Shown here in pieces: positions 42,562-50,973 of a stretch of 64,000 nt of DNA (position 1 is its first letter; each line of letters starts with the position of its first letter). The notes below the pieces were generated by a model. That model searched no databases. It worked only from the letters and a program-made list of their open reading frames with translations, and was not told the origin of the DNA. The DNA is from Oscillospiraceae bacterium (GTDB lineage: Bacteria; Bacillota; Clostridia; Oscillospirales; Ruminococcaceae): the NCBI GenBank assembly GCA_015067315.1, contig SVMR01000011.1:1-64000 (forward strand), written 5' to 3'. A program made the translations under genes and the position numbers.

Positions 42562-43179
42562 TTGCCGCGGATATATTTTTGCGATATGAAAAAATTTGAA
42601 CACCTTTACGAAGAATGCCTTGCTCTTTTGACGGAAAAAAGGCGAAAAAAAGCCGAAAAGCTTTTTAACAAAAACGATGCGCTTCTTTCCGCGACCGCAG
42701 GATTGATGCTTAAAGAACTTTTCGGGGAAAAAGCGGAAGAAATTGAATATAACGAGCACGGAAAACCTTTTTTTGAGCAAGGACCTTTTTTCAGCATTTC
42801 TCACAGCAGGCAATATTCCGTAATCGCTGTTTCGGAAAACGAAATCGGAATTGATATCGAAATGCATGAAAATCCTTCAAAAAGACTTATGGAGCGATGT
42901 TTTACCGAAGAAGAACAGGAATTTGCCGAAATGAGCACGGAAAATTTTCTCCGGATATGGACGGCAAAGGAAGCGGTGCTCAAATTCCTCGGAACTGGTT
43001 TTTCCTTTTCCCCGAAAAATTTTTCGGTTCTTCCTCTTTCCGAAGAACATAAAATTGAAGGCAGAAAAATCCGCTTTTTCTGCGAAAAAATCGAAAATGT
43101 TCCGATAACCGCCGCTTTTTGCGGAAATGATGATATTTTTGAAATTACGGAATTCCAACCGGAAGACCTTATATATTGA
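42562..43179 (+). CDS. 4'-phosphopantetheinyl transferase, Sfp type
   Basis: This 205-aa protein starts at TTG 42562 after GGGAGGTG. It has the paired PPTase motifs: SISHSRQYSVIAVS, IGIDIEMHENPSKRLMERCF (Mg-binding Asp/Glu) and RIWTAKEAVLKFLGTG (about residues 130-145). Sfp-type enzymes transfer phosphopantetheine from CoA to carrier proteins of fatty acid, polyketide or peptide synthases. No such synthase is in the window, so its target may be the acyl carrier protein or a distant cluster. It lies 9 bases ahead of the rRNA methylase gene and probably forms an operon with it. Confidence 0.9.
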   Translation: MPRIYFCDMKKFEHLYEECLALLTEKRRKKAEKLFNKNDALLSATAGLMLKELFGEKAEEIEYNEHGKPFFEQGPFFSISHSRQYSVIAVSENEIGIDIEMHENPSKRLMERCFTEEEQEFAEMSTENFLRIWTAKEAVLKFLGTGFSFSPKNFSVLPLSEEHKIEGRKIRFFCEKIENVPITAAFCGNDDIFEITEFQPEDLIY

Positions 43180-43188
43180 GAGGTTTTT

Positions 43189-44415
43189 ATGAAAACAGAA
43201 AGAATTTTTCCGAAAGCAATAATTACAAAAAAAGGCGAAAACTGGGTCAGCGGAGGCCATCCCTGGATTTATGACGCGGAGGTGCTTTCGATCGAAGGCG
43301 AATATGAAAACGGTTCGCTTGTGGATGCGGTTTCCGAAAAAGGAAAATATATCGGAACGGGATTCATCAGCACCGAAAGCAAAATCAGAATCCGCCTTGT
43401 TTCAAAAAACGCAAACGATAAATTCGACCGCGAATTCTGGAAAAGAAGGGTAAAATATGCCTGGGATTACAGAAAAACCGTAATGGGTGAGGATACCGGA
43501 TGCTGCCGCCTTATTTTCGGCGAAGCGGATCAGTTTCCGGGTCTTACCGTTGATAAATTCGGCGATATTCTCGTAACCCAATGCCTTTCAATAGGAATGG
43601 AAAAAATAAAAAATATTGTTTTTCCGCTTCTTTATGAAGTCCTTTCCGAAGACGGCGAAGCAATCCGCGGAATTTACGAACGTAACGACGTTACAATCCG
43701 TAAACTGGAAGGAATGGAAGAAAACAAAGGATGGTACAATCTTCCAGGAATTCCGGTTCCGGATTCAACCGAAACGGAAATTACCGAAAACGGAATAAAA
43801 TACAGCGTTGATTTTGAAAACGGACAGAAAACCGGCTTTTTCCTTGACCAGAAATATAACCGCCTTGCCGTTTCAAAAATTGCGAAGGGAAAAAGGGTTC
43901 TTGATTGCTTTACCCATACAGGCTCCTTTGCGCTGAATGCCGCAAAAGGCGGCGCGGCGCATGTCTGCGCGGTTGATATATCGGAATCAGCAATCGAAAT
44001 GGCAAAGCGCAACGCGGAGCAGAACGGACTTTCCGCTACAATGGAATTTAGGGTTGCGGACGTTTTCGATTTGCTCACAAATCTTGATAACAAAGCGGAA
44101 AAATTCGATTTTATAATTCTCGATCCCCCTGCGTTCACAAAATCCAGAAAAACCGTTGACAGCGCTTTTAAAGGATATAAAGATATCAACCTTCGGGCGA
44201 TGAAACTTCTTCCGAGGGGCGGATATTTTGCAACCGCTTCCTGTTCCCATTTTATGCCGGACGAGCTTTTTGTAAAAATGCTCCGCTCCGCCGCAAAGGA
44301 TGCGGGAGTTGAACTCCGCCAGATCGAAGCAAGACAGCAATCTCCGGACCATCCGATTCTTTGGAACGTTCCGGAAACGGATTATCTTAAATTTTATATT
44401 TTCCAGGTCATCTGA
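43189..44415 (+). CDS. Class I SAM-dependent rRNA methyltransferase, RlmI-like
   Basis: This 408-aa protein has a PUA domain at the N-terminus (about 10-85: GHPWIYDAEV), a central RNase H-like/EEHEE domain, and a SAM domain with VLDCFTHTGSFALNAAKGG (motif I), VDISESAIEMAKRNAEQNG and the catalytic region FIILDPPAFTKSRK, then YFATASCSHFM. This is the layout of the 23S rRNA m5C1962 methylase RlmI. The start ATG follows GAGAGGT. Confidence 0.93.
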   Translation: MKTERIFPKAIITKKGENWVSGGHPWIYDAEVLSIEGEYENGSLVDAVSEKGKYIGTGFISTESKIRIRLVSKNANDKFDREFWKRRVKYAWDYRKTVMGEDTGCCRLIFGEADQFPGLTVDKFGDILVTQCLSIGMEKIKNIVFPLLYEVLSEDGEAIRGIYERNDVTIRKLEGMEENKGWYNLPGIPVPDSTETEITENGIKYSVDFENGQKTGFFLDQKYNRLAVSKIAKGKRVLDCFTHTGSFALNAAKGGAAHVCAVDISESAIEMAKRNAEQNGLSATMEFRVADVFDLLTNLDNKAEKFDFIILDPPAFTKSRKTVDSAFKGYKDINLRAMKLLPRGGYFATASCSHFMPDELFVKMLRSAAKDAGVELRQIEARQQSPDHPILWNVPETDYLKFYIFQVI

Positions 44416-44434
44416 CCCATAAGGAGATAAACGT

Positions 44435-45289
44435 ATGGATGCTATGAAAAGATTTGTCATTGATTACGGAAAACTTACGGTTGCTTCCGTTCTTCTTTCA
44501 ATAAGCACATGGCTTTTTAAATATCCGAACAACTTCAGCTTCGGCGGAATAACGGGTCTTTCCGTTGTTTTAAGCAAGGTAATCGATGTTTCCGCAAGTA
44601 CCATAAACCTTGTTATAAACGCCGTTCTCCTTGTAATCGGAGTTGTTGTTCTCGGAAAGAATTTTGCCGGAAAAACCTTTTATGTAACCGTTGTTTCAAC
44701 CGGCGGAATCTCTCTTCTTGACAGGATTTATCCCATTACGGAACCTCTTTCCGGCGAGCCGGTTATAGAACTTCTTTTTGCGGTCGGAATAACCGCCGTT
44801 GCTTCCGCAATTCTTTTCAATATGGATGCTTCAAGCGGCGGTACGGATATTATCGCGATGATTCTTAAAAAATATACAACAATGGAAATCGGCGCGGCGA
44901 TTTTTGCCGTTGACCTTTTGATTGCGGCAAGCGCATTCGTTATTTTCGATTTTACAACGGGTCTTTTCTCTCTCACCGGTCTTTTTGCAAAAACCCTTAT
45001 CATGGACGGCGCCATCGAAAACCTCAATCTTTGCAAATATTTTACAATTATCACAACAAATCCGAAGCCTATCTGTGATTACATCCATAATGAACTTCAC
45101 AGAAGCGCAACTATTTATAAGGCGGAAGGCGCATATTCCCATACCGAAAAGAACATTGTTCTTGTTGTTCTTAAAAGAAGCCAGGCGGTTCGCCTTCGCC
45201 GATATATAAAAACCGTTGAACCCACAGCATTTATGATGATTACGAACAGCTCCGAAATCATCGGTAAAGGCTTCCGCGGATTCAACTGA
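44435..45289 (+). CDS. YitT-family membrane protein with DUF2179
   Basis: This 284-aa protein has about five membrane segments in residues 15-200 (FSFGGITGLSVVLSKV, NLVINAVLLVIGVVVLGK) and a cytosolic C-terminal DUF2179 domain (about 205-284: FTIITTNPKPICDYIHNEL, HTEKNIVLVVLKRSQAVRL). YitT proteins are widespread Bacillota membrane proteins of unclear role, possibly transporters regulated by the DUF2179 domain. It is followed by a second YitT paralogue 13 bases on, so the two form a tandem pair. Confidence 0.93.
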   Translation: MDAMKRFVIDYGKLTVASVLLSISTWLFKYPNNFSFGGITGLSVVLSKVIDVSASTINLVINAVLLVIGVVVLGKNFAGKTFYVTVVSTGGISLLDRIYPITEPLSGEPVIELLFAVGITAVASAILFNMDASSGGTDIIAMILKKYTTMEIGAAIFAVDLLIAASAFVIFDFTTGLFSLTGLFAKTLIMDGAIENLNLCKYFTIITTNPKPICDYIHNELHRSATIYKAEGAYSHTEKNIVLVVLKRSQAVRLRRYIKTVEPTAFMMITNSSEIIGKGFRGFN

Positions 45290-45302
45290 AAGGCGAAAAA
45301 TT

Positions 45303-45935
45303 TTGGGAAAACTGATAAAAAAATATTTTTACCTTGTTTATATTCTTTTCGGCGCTTTTGTTCTTGCTTTCGGAATGTATAATATCCATTCAAGAACAAT
45401 AATTACGGAAGGCGGAATCTGGGGAATAGAACTCCTTCTTTTCAACTGGTTCAATCTTTCGCCGGCGGTAACGGCGCCTTTTCTTGACGGAACATGCTAC
45501 CTTATGGGAGTTGTTTTCCTGGGAAAAGAATTTATTTTGAAATCATTGGTCGGAACCTTGGGATATTCCGCCTTCTATGCGCTTCTTGAACAGTTTCCGC
45601 CACTTTTGCCGGATCTGGATTCCGTTCCGATTCTTGCCGCAATAATCGGCGCTGTTTTTGTGGGAATCGGCGCGGGAATCGTTGTACGCCAGGGCGGAGC
45701 CTGCGCAGGCGACGATGCTCTTGCGCTTGTTATTTCAAAAAAGCTGAAAATAAAAATATCGCAGGCATATCTTTTTACCGATATGACGGTTCTTCTTCTT
45801 TCGCTGACCTATATTCCGTTCAGGCAGATTGCGTATTCGCTTGTAACGGTTCTGCTTTCCGGATGGATAATCGAAAAAGTGCAGAATTGGAAGAAAAAAG
45901 AGGCTGTTGGTGCTGTTTTGTCGCAAAAGATGTGA
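45303..45935 (+). CDS. YitT-family membrane protein, short form without DUF2179
   Basis: This 210-aa protein is related to the preceding one: IITEGGIWGIELLLFNWFN, FLDGTCYLMGVVFLGKEF, and GIVVRQGGACAGDDALALVI, the family's GG(S/A)xGGD-like motif. It ends after the membrane region, with no DUF2179 domain. The start is a TTG at 45303 (GAAAGGCG upstream). The pair may assemble as a heteromer; this is inference. Confidence 0.88.
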   Translation: MGKLIKKYFYLVYILFGAFVLAFGMYNIHSRTIITEGGIWGIELLLFNWFNLSPAVTAPFLDGTCYLMGVVFLGKEFILKSLVGTLGYSAFYALLEQFPPLLPDLDSVPILAAIIGAVFVGIGAGIVVRQGGACAGDDALALVISKKLKIKISQAYLFTDMTVLLLSLTYIPFRQIAYSLVTVLLSGWIIEKVQNWKKKEAVGAVLSQKM

Positions 45936-45971
45936 TATAATAGGTTCATAAAGAAAGGAGTGCTTTTTAAA

Positions 45972-46964
45972 ATGGAAGGAAAGACAAAGGAAAAACTTCT
46001 CTATGTTCTCGAAAGGCTTAAAAAAACCGATGAACAGCACCCTGTGAATACGAATGAACTTATCGCATATCTTGCGGAAAAAGGAGTTACCGCCGAAAGA
46101 AAATCCGTCGCAAGGGACGTTGCCGCCCTTCGCGAAGCGGGATATTCCATAATCCTCTGCGATGAATTAAAACGCGGTTATTATATGACCGACCAGCTTT
46201 TTGAAGATTATGAACTCAAAATAATCGCGGATGCGGTTTCCGGCGCAAAATTTATTACCTATGACGATTCTGTTTCAATAATAGATAAACTTTGCGAAAT
46301 GGCAAGCCCCACCGGCGAAGAGATTATTAAAGAGCACACTTTTGTTGATGAAAAGATAAAATCCAAAAATAAAAAAGTCCGTTTTAATATCGACAGGGTC
46401 ATAACTGCAATAAAAACCGGAAAACGCATAACTTTCCAGTATTTTGAATTTGCGCCGGACGGAAAAATGCAGCTTAAACGCGACGGCCATACCTATGAAA
46501 TATCTCCGTATTATCTTTGCTGGGATGACGACAGCTATTTCCTAATCGGAAATAGCAAAAGCCACGACCACCTTATCCATTTCCACGTTGAAATGATGAC
46601 GAACGTTGAAATTACAAGAACTCCCATTCGTCCGAGAAATGAAATTGAAGAACTTCGGGGAAGTTTTTCAATCGGGGAATATCTCCGCAGAAGCGTAAAT
46701 ATGTACGGCGGGGAATCGGTAAAGCTGACCCTTGATTGCAGCGAAAAAATCGCGAAGGACGTCCACAGAGAATTCGGGGAGGATATCCGTTCGATCCCGA
46801 TTGGCGAAAACCGCTTCCGCACAGAAGTTTATGCGGCGGAAGGGGAAGGACTTATCCGCTGGCTGATGCAGTTTTCCGCGGAAGATTTAAAAGTTCTCGG
46901 TCCGGATAATATAAAAGAAGAAATTAAAGAAAGAGCAAAAGCACTTGTTAAACTTTATGAATAA
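45972..46964 (+). CDS. WYL-domain transcriptional regulator
   Basis: This 330-aa protein starts at ATG 45972 with AAAGGAGTG upstream. An N-terminal winged HTH (about 5-80: VNTNELIAYLAEKGV, RKSVARDVAALREAGYSIIL) precedes a WYL domain (about 140-235: ITFQYFEFAPDGKMQLKRDG, ISPYYLCWDDDSYFLIG) and the WCX C-terminal domain. WYL proteins sense nucleic acids or small ligands and regulate stress or phage-defence genes. It overlaps the next kinase-like gene by 8 bases. Confidence 0.93.
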   Translation: MEGKTKEKLLYVLERLKKTDEQHPVNTNELIAYLAEKGVTAERKSVARDVAALREAGYSIILCDELKRGYYMTDQLFEDYELKIIADAVSGAKFITYDDSVSIIDKLCEMASPTGEEIIKEHTFVDEKIKSKNKKVRFNIDRVITAIKTGKRITFQYFEFAPDGKMQLKRDGHTYEISPYYLCWDDDSYFLIGNSKSHDHLIHFHVEMMTNVEITRTPIRPRNEIEELRGSFSIGEYLRRSVNMYGGESVKLTLDCSEKIAKDVHREFGEDIRSIPIGENRFRTEVYAAEGEGLIRWLMQFSAEDLKVLGPDNIKEEIKERAKALVKLYE

Positions 46965-47829
46965 CGAAAAAATTTTTGCCGAAGCGATGGCGGAATTTGA
47001 AAAATTCAGAATAAATGCCGAATCTTTCTGTAAAATCCGGGAAAAGGACGGCATTGCGCTTATCCGGATTAAAAGCGGCGGAAAAAGTTTTGTTTTCAAG
47101 TATTTCAAAAATGCGGATTTCCGAAGGGAAATCCGCATTTATCAGATTCTTGAGGAAACCGGAATTGAAACCGTAAAAATCCATGCCGCAACTGAAAAAT
47201 CCATTTTAATGGAGGATATTTCCGAAAGCGAAACTTTGCGCCTTGGAAAGGAAGAAGATATGTCGGACCCGGAAGTTGCAAAGGCACTTGCAAAATGGTA
47301 CAAAAAACTCCATGCGGCGGGTTATAAATATCTTCCGATGCATAATGAAAGTTTTTATTCCGAAAACGCGGTTATAACAAGGGAAAATCTTGCTTTTATA
47401 AAATCCGCAACGAAAACAGAAAATATTTCCGTCTGGAAAATCATTGAAGATAATTTTGAAAAGATAAAATCCGCAATAGAAAGCGAAAAATATACCTTCA
47501 ATTACAACGATTTTTATTACACAAATCTTGTTGTTGCAAGAGATAAATCAAAAGCTTTTATGTTTGATTACAACCTTTTCGGAAAAGGCACGGCTGCTTC
47601 GGATATAAACAATGTCTGCTGGTCCCTTTCGGAAGATGCAAAAAAATCTTTTCTTGATGAATACGGAAAAATCTATGAACACGAAAAATTTGTTGCGGAA
47701 ACGGCAATGGTTCTCTCTTCGCTTTTCTTTGCCTGCAAAAGGGAAGAATTTCCGGATTGGGGAAAGCCTATTCTTGAAGAATTCAAATCCGGCTATATAA
47801 ATAAAATAAAATCATTGATTGAATTATAG
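46957..47829 (+). CDS. Aminoglycoside phosphotransferase-fold kinase
   Basis: This 290-aa protein shows the kinase-like fold: SGGKSFVFKYFKNADFRREI (ATP-binding Lys), ILMEDISESETLRLG, the catalytic loop TFNYNDFYYTNLVVARDKS (N-D plus N; Brenner-type HxDxxxxN variant with Asn for His) and the metal-binding AFMFDYNLFGKGTAASDIN. It resembles the choline/aminoglycoside/CotS kinase-like group. The substrate is unknown. It overlaps the WYL regulator gene, which suggests linked expression. Confidence 0.85.
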   Translation: MNNEKIFAEAMAEFEKFRINAESFCKIREKDGIALIRIKSGGKSFVFKYFKNADFRREIRIYQILEETGIETVKIHAATEKSILMEDISESETLRLGKEEDMSDPEVAKALAKWYKKLHAAGYKYLPMHNESFYSENAVITRENLAFIKSATKTENISVWKIIEDNFEKIKSAIESEKYTFNYNDFYYTNLVVARDKSKAFMFDYNLFGKGTAASDINNVCWSLSEDAKKSFLDEYGKIYEHEKFVAETAMVLSSLFFACKREEFPDWGKPILEEFKSGYINKIKSLIEL

Positions 47830-47830
47830 A

Positions 47831-47860
47831 AAAACGGAAAGCGCCGCCTTCCGTTTTTTT
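47831..47860. terminator. Terminator between convergent kinase and mazF genes
   Basis: AAAACGGAA / TTCCGTTTT stem with GC-rich loop and T7 tail, serving genes on both strands. Confidence 0.75.
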
Positions 47861-48216
47861 TATATTGCCGGATTTCCGAGCCCGAAACTTATTGAAAGAG
47901 CTTCGTCTATTTTGTTCATGGCGCCGTCGTCAAGATGCCCCATATGCTCTTTAAGGCGCTGTTTGTCGATAGTTCGTATCTGTTCAAGAAGAACGATTGA
48001 ATCTTTTGCAAGCCCGCAGTTTTGGGAAGAAACGGAAATATGAGTCGGAAGTTTTGTTTTGTCCTTCTGGCTTGTAATTGCCGCGGCAATAACTGTCGGA
48101 CTGAATTTGTTTCCGACGTCATTCTGAACAATAAGTACCGGACGGATTCCGCCCTGTTCGGAACCGACAACAGGGCTGAGGTCGGCATAGTAAATATCTC
48201 CTCGTTTAACGGTCAT
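47860..48216 (-). CDS. mazF: MazF/PemK endoribonuclease toxin, no antitoxin adjacent
   Basis: This 118-aa protein starts at ATG 48216 after CGGAGTGATAAAA. It has the MazF motifs [40 protein letters not shown] and [19 protein letters not shown] (Bacillus EndoA type, Arg and Thr/Ser of the active site retained). It cleaves mRNA at specific sites and is normally paired with a preceding MazE antitoxin gene. The 150 bases between this gene and miaB hold no ORF with a plausible ribosome site, so it appears to be an orphan, or its antitoxin is elsewhere. Confidence 0.92.
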   Translation of the reverse strand: MTVKRGDIYYADLSPVVGSEQGGIRPVLIVQNDVGNKFSPTVIAAAITSQKDKTKLPTHISVSSQNCGLAKDSIVLLEQIRTIDKQRLKEHMGHLDDGAMNKIDEALSISFGLGNPAI

Positions 48217-48374
48217 TTTTATCACTCCGTAATTTTGTTGCGAAGATATTATTGACGCAAAAATGTTTTGCTAAACATATTCGCGTTCCATACTATTGAT
48301 AAATTTTATTCTTCGTGATAGAATAATAAAGTCAAAGAATATATTTTATTTTTAAAGGCAGAAAGGAAGTTTCA

Positions 48375-49757
48375 ATGCCCGAAATAAATTTTATTGAAAA
48401 AGTGCGCGAAATCCTTTCAAAAAGGGAAGGCGAACACCGCGCTTATGTTCATACATACGGCTGTCAGCAAAACTTTTCCGACGGCGAAAAGCTTGAAGGA
48501 CTTCTTGAACAGATGGGTTACACCGTAACGGATTCTTCCGAAGGCGCCGAGTTTGTGATTTTCAACACCTGCGCAATAAGAGAAAACGCCGAAAAACGCG
48601 TTTTCGGAAACGTCGGAATCCTTAAAAAAGCCCATGAAGAAAATCCGGATATGATAATTGCGGTTTGCGGATGTATGGTACAGCAGGAACATATAGCAAA
48701 AAAATTCCGCCAAAGCTATCCTTTTGTTGATATCGTTTTCGGAACCCATGCGGCTCCGCGTCTTCCGGAACTTGTTTATAAACATATAACCGCAAAAAAA
48801 CGCCAGTTCGATATCGGCGAAGGCGAAGGCTGCATGGCGGAATATCTTCCGGTACACCGGGACAACGATATGAAAGCAAATCTTCCGATTATGCATGGAT
48901 GCGACAACTTCTGCACATACTGTGTAGTGCCCCTTGTCCGCGGAAGAGAAAAAAGCCGCCTTCCGGAAAATATCCTTGCGGAAGCAAGAGAAATCGTTGC
49001 CGCAGGCTATAAGGAGATAACTCTTCTCGGCCAGAACGTGAACTCCTACGGAAAAGGGCTTGTAAAGGGAATTACCTTCGCAGAGCTTCTTCGGGAAGTT
49101 AACGCAATTCCCGGCGATTTCAGAATTAAATTCATGACTTCCCATCCTAAGGATTGCACAAGGGAACTTCTTGAAGCGATCCGCGACTGCGAAAAAGTCT
49201 GCAACTACATCCATCTTCCGGTTCAAAGCGGTTCTAACGACGTTCTTCGCCGTATGAACAGAAGATATACCGCCGAACATTATATGGAACTTGTTGATAT
49301 GGCAAGGGAAATCATTCCGGATGTCACTATTACAAGCGACCTTATAGTAGGCTTCCCGGGTGAAACCGAAGAGGATTTTGAAGCTACCATGGAACTTTCG
49401 CGAAAAGCAAGATGGAGCATGACTTACAGCTTCATCTATTCAAAACGCGAAGGAACAAAAGCCGCGGTGATGGAAGACCAGATTCCGCATGACGTTTCAT
49501 CAAACCGCTTCCAACGTCTTCTTGATTTGCAGACCGAAATCAGCCACGAAGTGAATGCTTCCTTTGTCGGAAAGACAACAACCGTTCTTTTCGACGATGA
49601 GGTTGACGTCGGCGAAGGATATATCAGCGGAAGAAGCTACGAAAACCTTGTGGTGCGCGCGCCGCGGACCGATGTTAAAAAAGGTTTTGCAAAAGTTTAT
49701 TTAAAAGAGTCCCTTGGCTGGGCGCTTGACGGAGAAATTATTAAAACGGAGGAATAA
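48375..49757 (+). CDS. miaB: tRNA-2-methylthio-N6-dimethylallyladenosine synthase
   Basis: This 460-aa protein has the MTTase domain (about 20-140; three Cys at CQQNF, TCAIRENAE, CGCMVQQEH), the radical SAM core with the cluster motif GCDNFCTYCVVPLVRGREKS (CX3CX2C) and a C-terminal TRAM domain. It methylthiolates i6A37 in tRNAs reading codons that start with U. The start ATG follows AGAAAGGAAG. It is followed after 3 bases by a ylbF/ymcA-type gene, the same neighbour pair as in B. subtilis. Confidence 0.97.
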   Translation: MPEINFIEKVREILSKREGEHRAYVHTYGCQQNFSDGEKLEGLLEQMGYTVTDSSEGAEFVIFNTCAIRENAEKRVFGNVGILKKAHEENPDMIIAVCGCMVQQEHIAKKFRQSYPFVDIVFGTHAAPRLPELVYKHITAKKRQFDIGEGEGCMAEYLPVHRDNDMKANLPIMHGCDNFCTYCVVPLVRGREKSRLPENILAEAREIVAAGYKEITLLGQNVNSYGKGLVKGITFAELLREVNAIPGDFRIKFMTSHPKDCTRELLEAIRDCEKVCNYIHLPVQSGSNDVLRRMNRRYTAEHYMELVDMAREIIPDVTITSDLIVGFPGETEEDFEATMELSRKARWSMTYSFIYSKREGTKAAVMEDQIPHDVSSNRFQRLLDLQTEISHEVNASFVGKTTTVLFDDEVDVGEGYISGRSYENLVVRAPRTDVKKGFAKVYLKESLGWALDGEIIKTEE

Positions 49758-49760
49758 TAT

Positions 49761-50171
49761 ATGACTGTTATTGAAATGGCACGCGAACTCGGCAAAAAAA
49801 TCCAGCAGGAGGAAAGCTATATTCTTCTCAACACCGCGCAGAAGGCTGTTGAAGAGGATGACGAACTCCAGGAAAAAATCGCCGAATTCAATATGAAGAG
49901 ATATGAACTCACCCAGGAAATCACAAAACCGGAACGCGACGACAAAAAAATCGAAGAACTCGACAAAATTGTTCACGAACTTTATGACGTTGCAACAAAC
50001 CACGAAAAAATGGTAGCATACAACAACGCACAGGACGAGTTCAACGAAATGTTCGAATACGTACTTCATATCATCCAGATGTCTGCGGCAGGGGACGATC
50101 CCGACACCATTGCAAGACCCGAACAGGGCGGATGCTCCGGCGACTGCAGTTCCTGCGGTGGATGCGGCTGA
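49761..50171 (+). CDS. YlbF/YmcA-family protein with Cys-rich tail
   Basis: This 136-aa helical protein has the YlbF/YmcA core (KKIQQEESYILLNTAQKAVE, EFNEMFEYVLHIIQM) and a Cys-rich end, GGCSGDCSSCGGCG. In B. subtilis YlbF, YmcA and YaaT form a complex that binds [4Fe-4S] clusters and assists RNase Y, and ymcA lies beside miaB (ymcB). The gene follows miaB by 3 bases, supporting translational coupling. The Cys tail could serve cluster binding. Confidence 0.9.
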   Translation: MTVIEMARELGKKIQQEESYILLNTAQKAVEEDDELQEKIAEFNMKRYELTQEITKPERDDKKIEELDKIVHELYDVATNHEKMVAYNNAQDEFNEMFEYVLHIIQMSAAGDDPDTIARPEQGGCSGDCSSCGGCG

Positions 50172-50196
50172 TTTATAATAAAGGAGGAACCCAAAA

Positions 50197-50847
50197 ATGG
50201 ATAAACAGGAAATCGCAAAATATCTTGACCACACCCTTCTTAAAGCAGATGCAACTTATGAACAGCTCAAAGCTGTTTGCGACGAAGCAAAAAAATATAA
50301 CGTTGCGGCCGTTTGCGTAAACTCCGTTAACGTTGATTTTGTACATAACGAACTCAAAGGAACCGACATCAAAACCTGTTCCGTTGTCGGTTTTCCTCTT
50401 GGAGCAATGGCTTCCGCCGCAAAAGCTTATGAAGCAGCTTGCGCAATCGAAGACGGTGCGGAAGAAATCGATATGGTAATCGACATCACATCCGCAAAAG
50501 AAGGCGACTGGCGTTCTGTGGAAGAAGACATCGCAACCGTTCACAGCGCTTGCAACGGAAAAGCAATTCTTAAAGTTATCATCGAAACCTGCCTTCTCAC
50601 CAATGAAGAAAAAGTTGAAGCTTGCCTTGCGGCAAAACGCGCAGGCGCAGAATTTGTTAAAACTTCCACCGGTTTCTCCACCGGCGGCGCAACCGTTGAA
50701 GATATCCGCCTTATGCGTGAAACTGTTGGCCCCGAAATGGGCGTAAAAGCTTCCGGCGGCGTTAAATCTTATGAAGCAGCATGCGCAATGATCGAAGCAG
50801 GCGCTTCCAGAATCGGAACTTCCAGTTCTTCCAAAATCTGTGACTGA
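50197..50847 (+). CDS. deoC: Deoxyribose-phosphate aldolase
   Basis: This 216-aa enzyme has the DeoC signatures [34 protein letters not shown] and the Schiff-base Lys in [15 protein letters not shown]. It splits 2-deoxyribose 5-phosphate to acetaldehyde and glyceraldehyde 3-phosphate. The start ATG follows AAAGGAGG. Its last 225 bases (50623-50847) are repeated at 52052-52276 with only two silent differences, so the gene border was duplicated when the DNA in between was inserted. It follows ylbF by 25 bases. Confidence 0.96.
   Translation: MDKQEIAKYLDHTLLKADATYEQLKAVCDEAKKYNVAAVCVNSVNVDFVHNELKGTDIKTCSVVGFPLGAMASAAKAYEAACAIEDGAEEIDMVIDITSAKEGDWRSVEEDIATVHSACNGKAILKVIIETCLLTNEEKVEACLAAKRAGAEFVKTSTGFSTGGATVEDIRLMRETVGPEMGVKASGGVKSYEAACAMIEAGASRIGTSSSSKICD
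50623..50847 (+). repeat. Direct repeat, copy 1 (deoC 3' end, in intact gene)
   Basis: This 225-base stretch is the 3' third of deoC, including the catalytic-Lys region. It is 223/225 identical to 52052-52276. Both differences are synonymous third-position changes (GCA/GCC Ala and TGT/TGC Cys). Identity starts at TGCC (50623) and ends with the stop codon. Confidence 0.95.
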
Positions 50848-50873
50848 TCCAATCACAGAAAATAATAAAGCAG

Positions 50874-50905
50874 AGCACTCGTTTTTTACACAAAAACGAG
50901 TGCTT
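50874..50905 (+). terminator. Terminator-like hairpin after intact deoC
   Basis: AGCACTCGTTTTT / AAAAACGAGTGCT stem around TACAC. It lies just after the intact deoC and inside the inserted segment, so it probably arrived with the insert. Confidence 0.65.
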
Positions 50906-50973
50906 GTGATTTTATCGCAAAAATAATAAAGAAAGGAAAAAGACTTGTTATTTAAAGCAAGGATAGACGTAAA

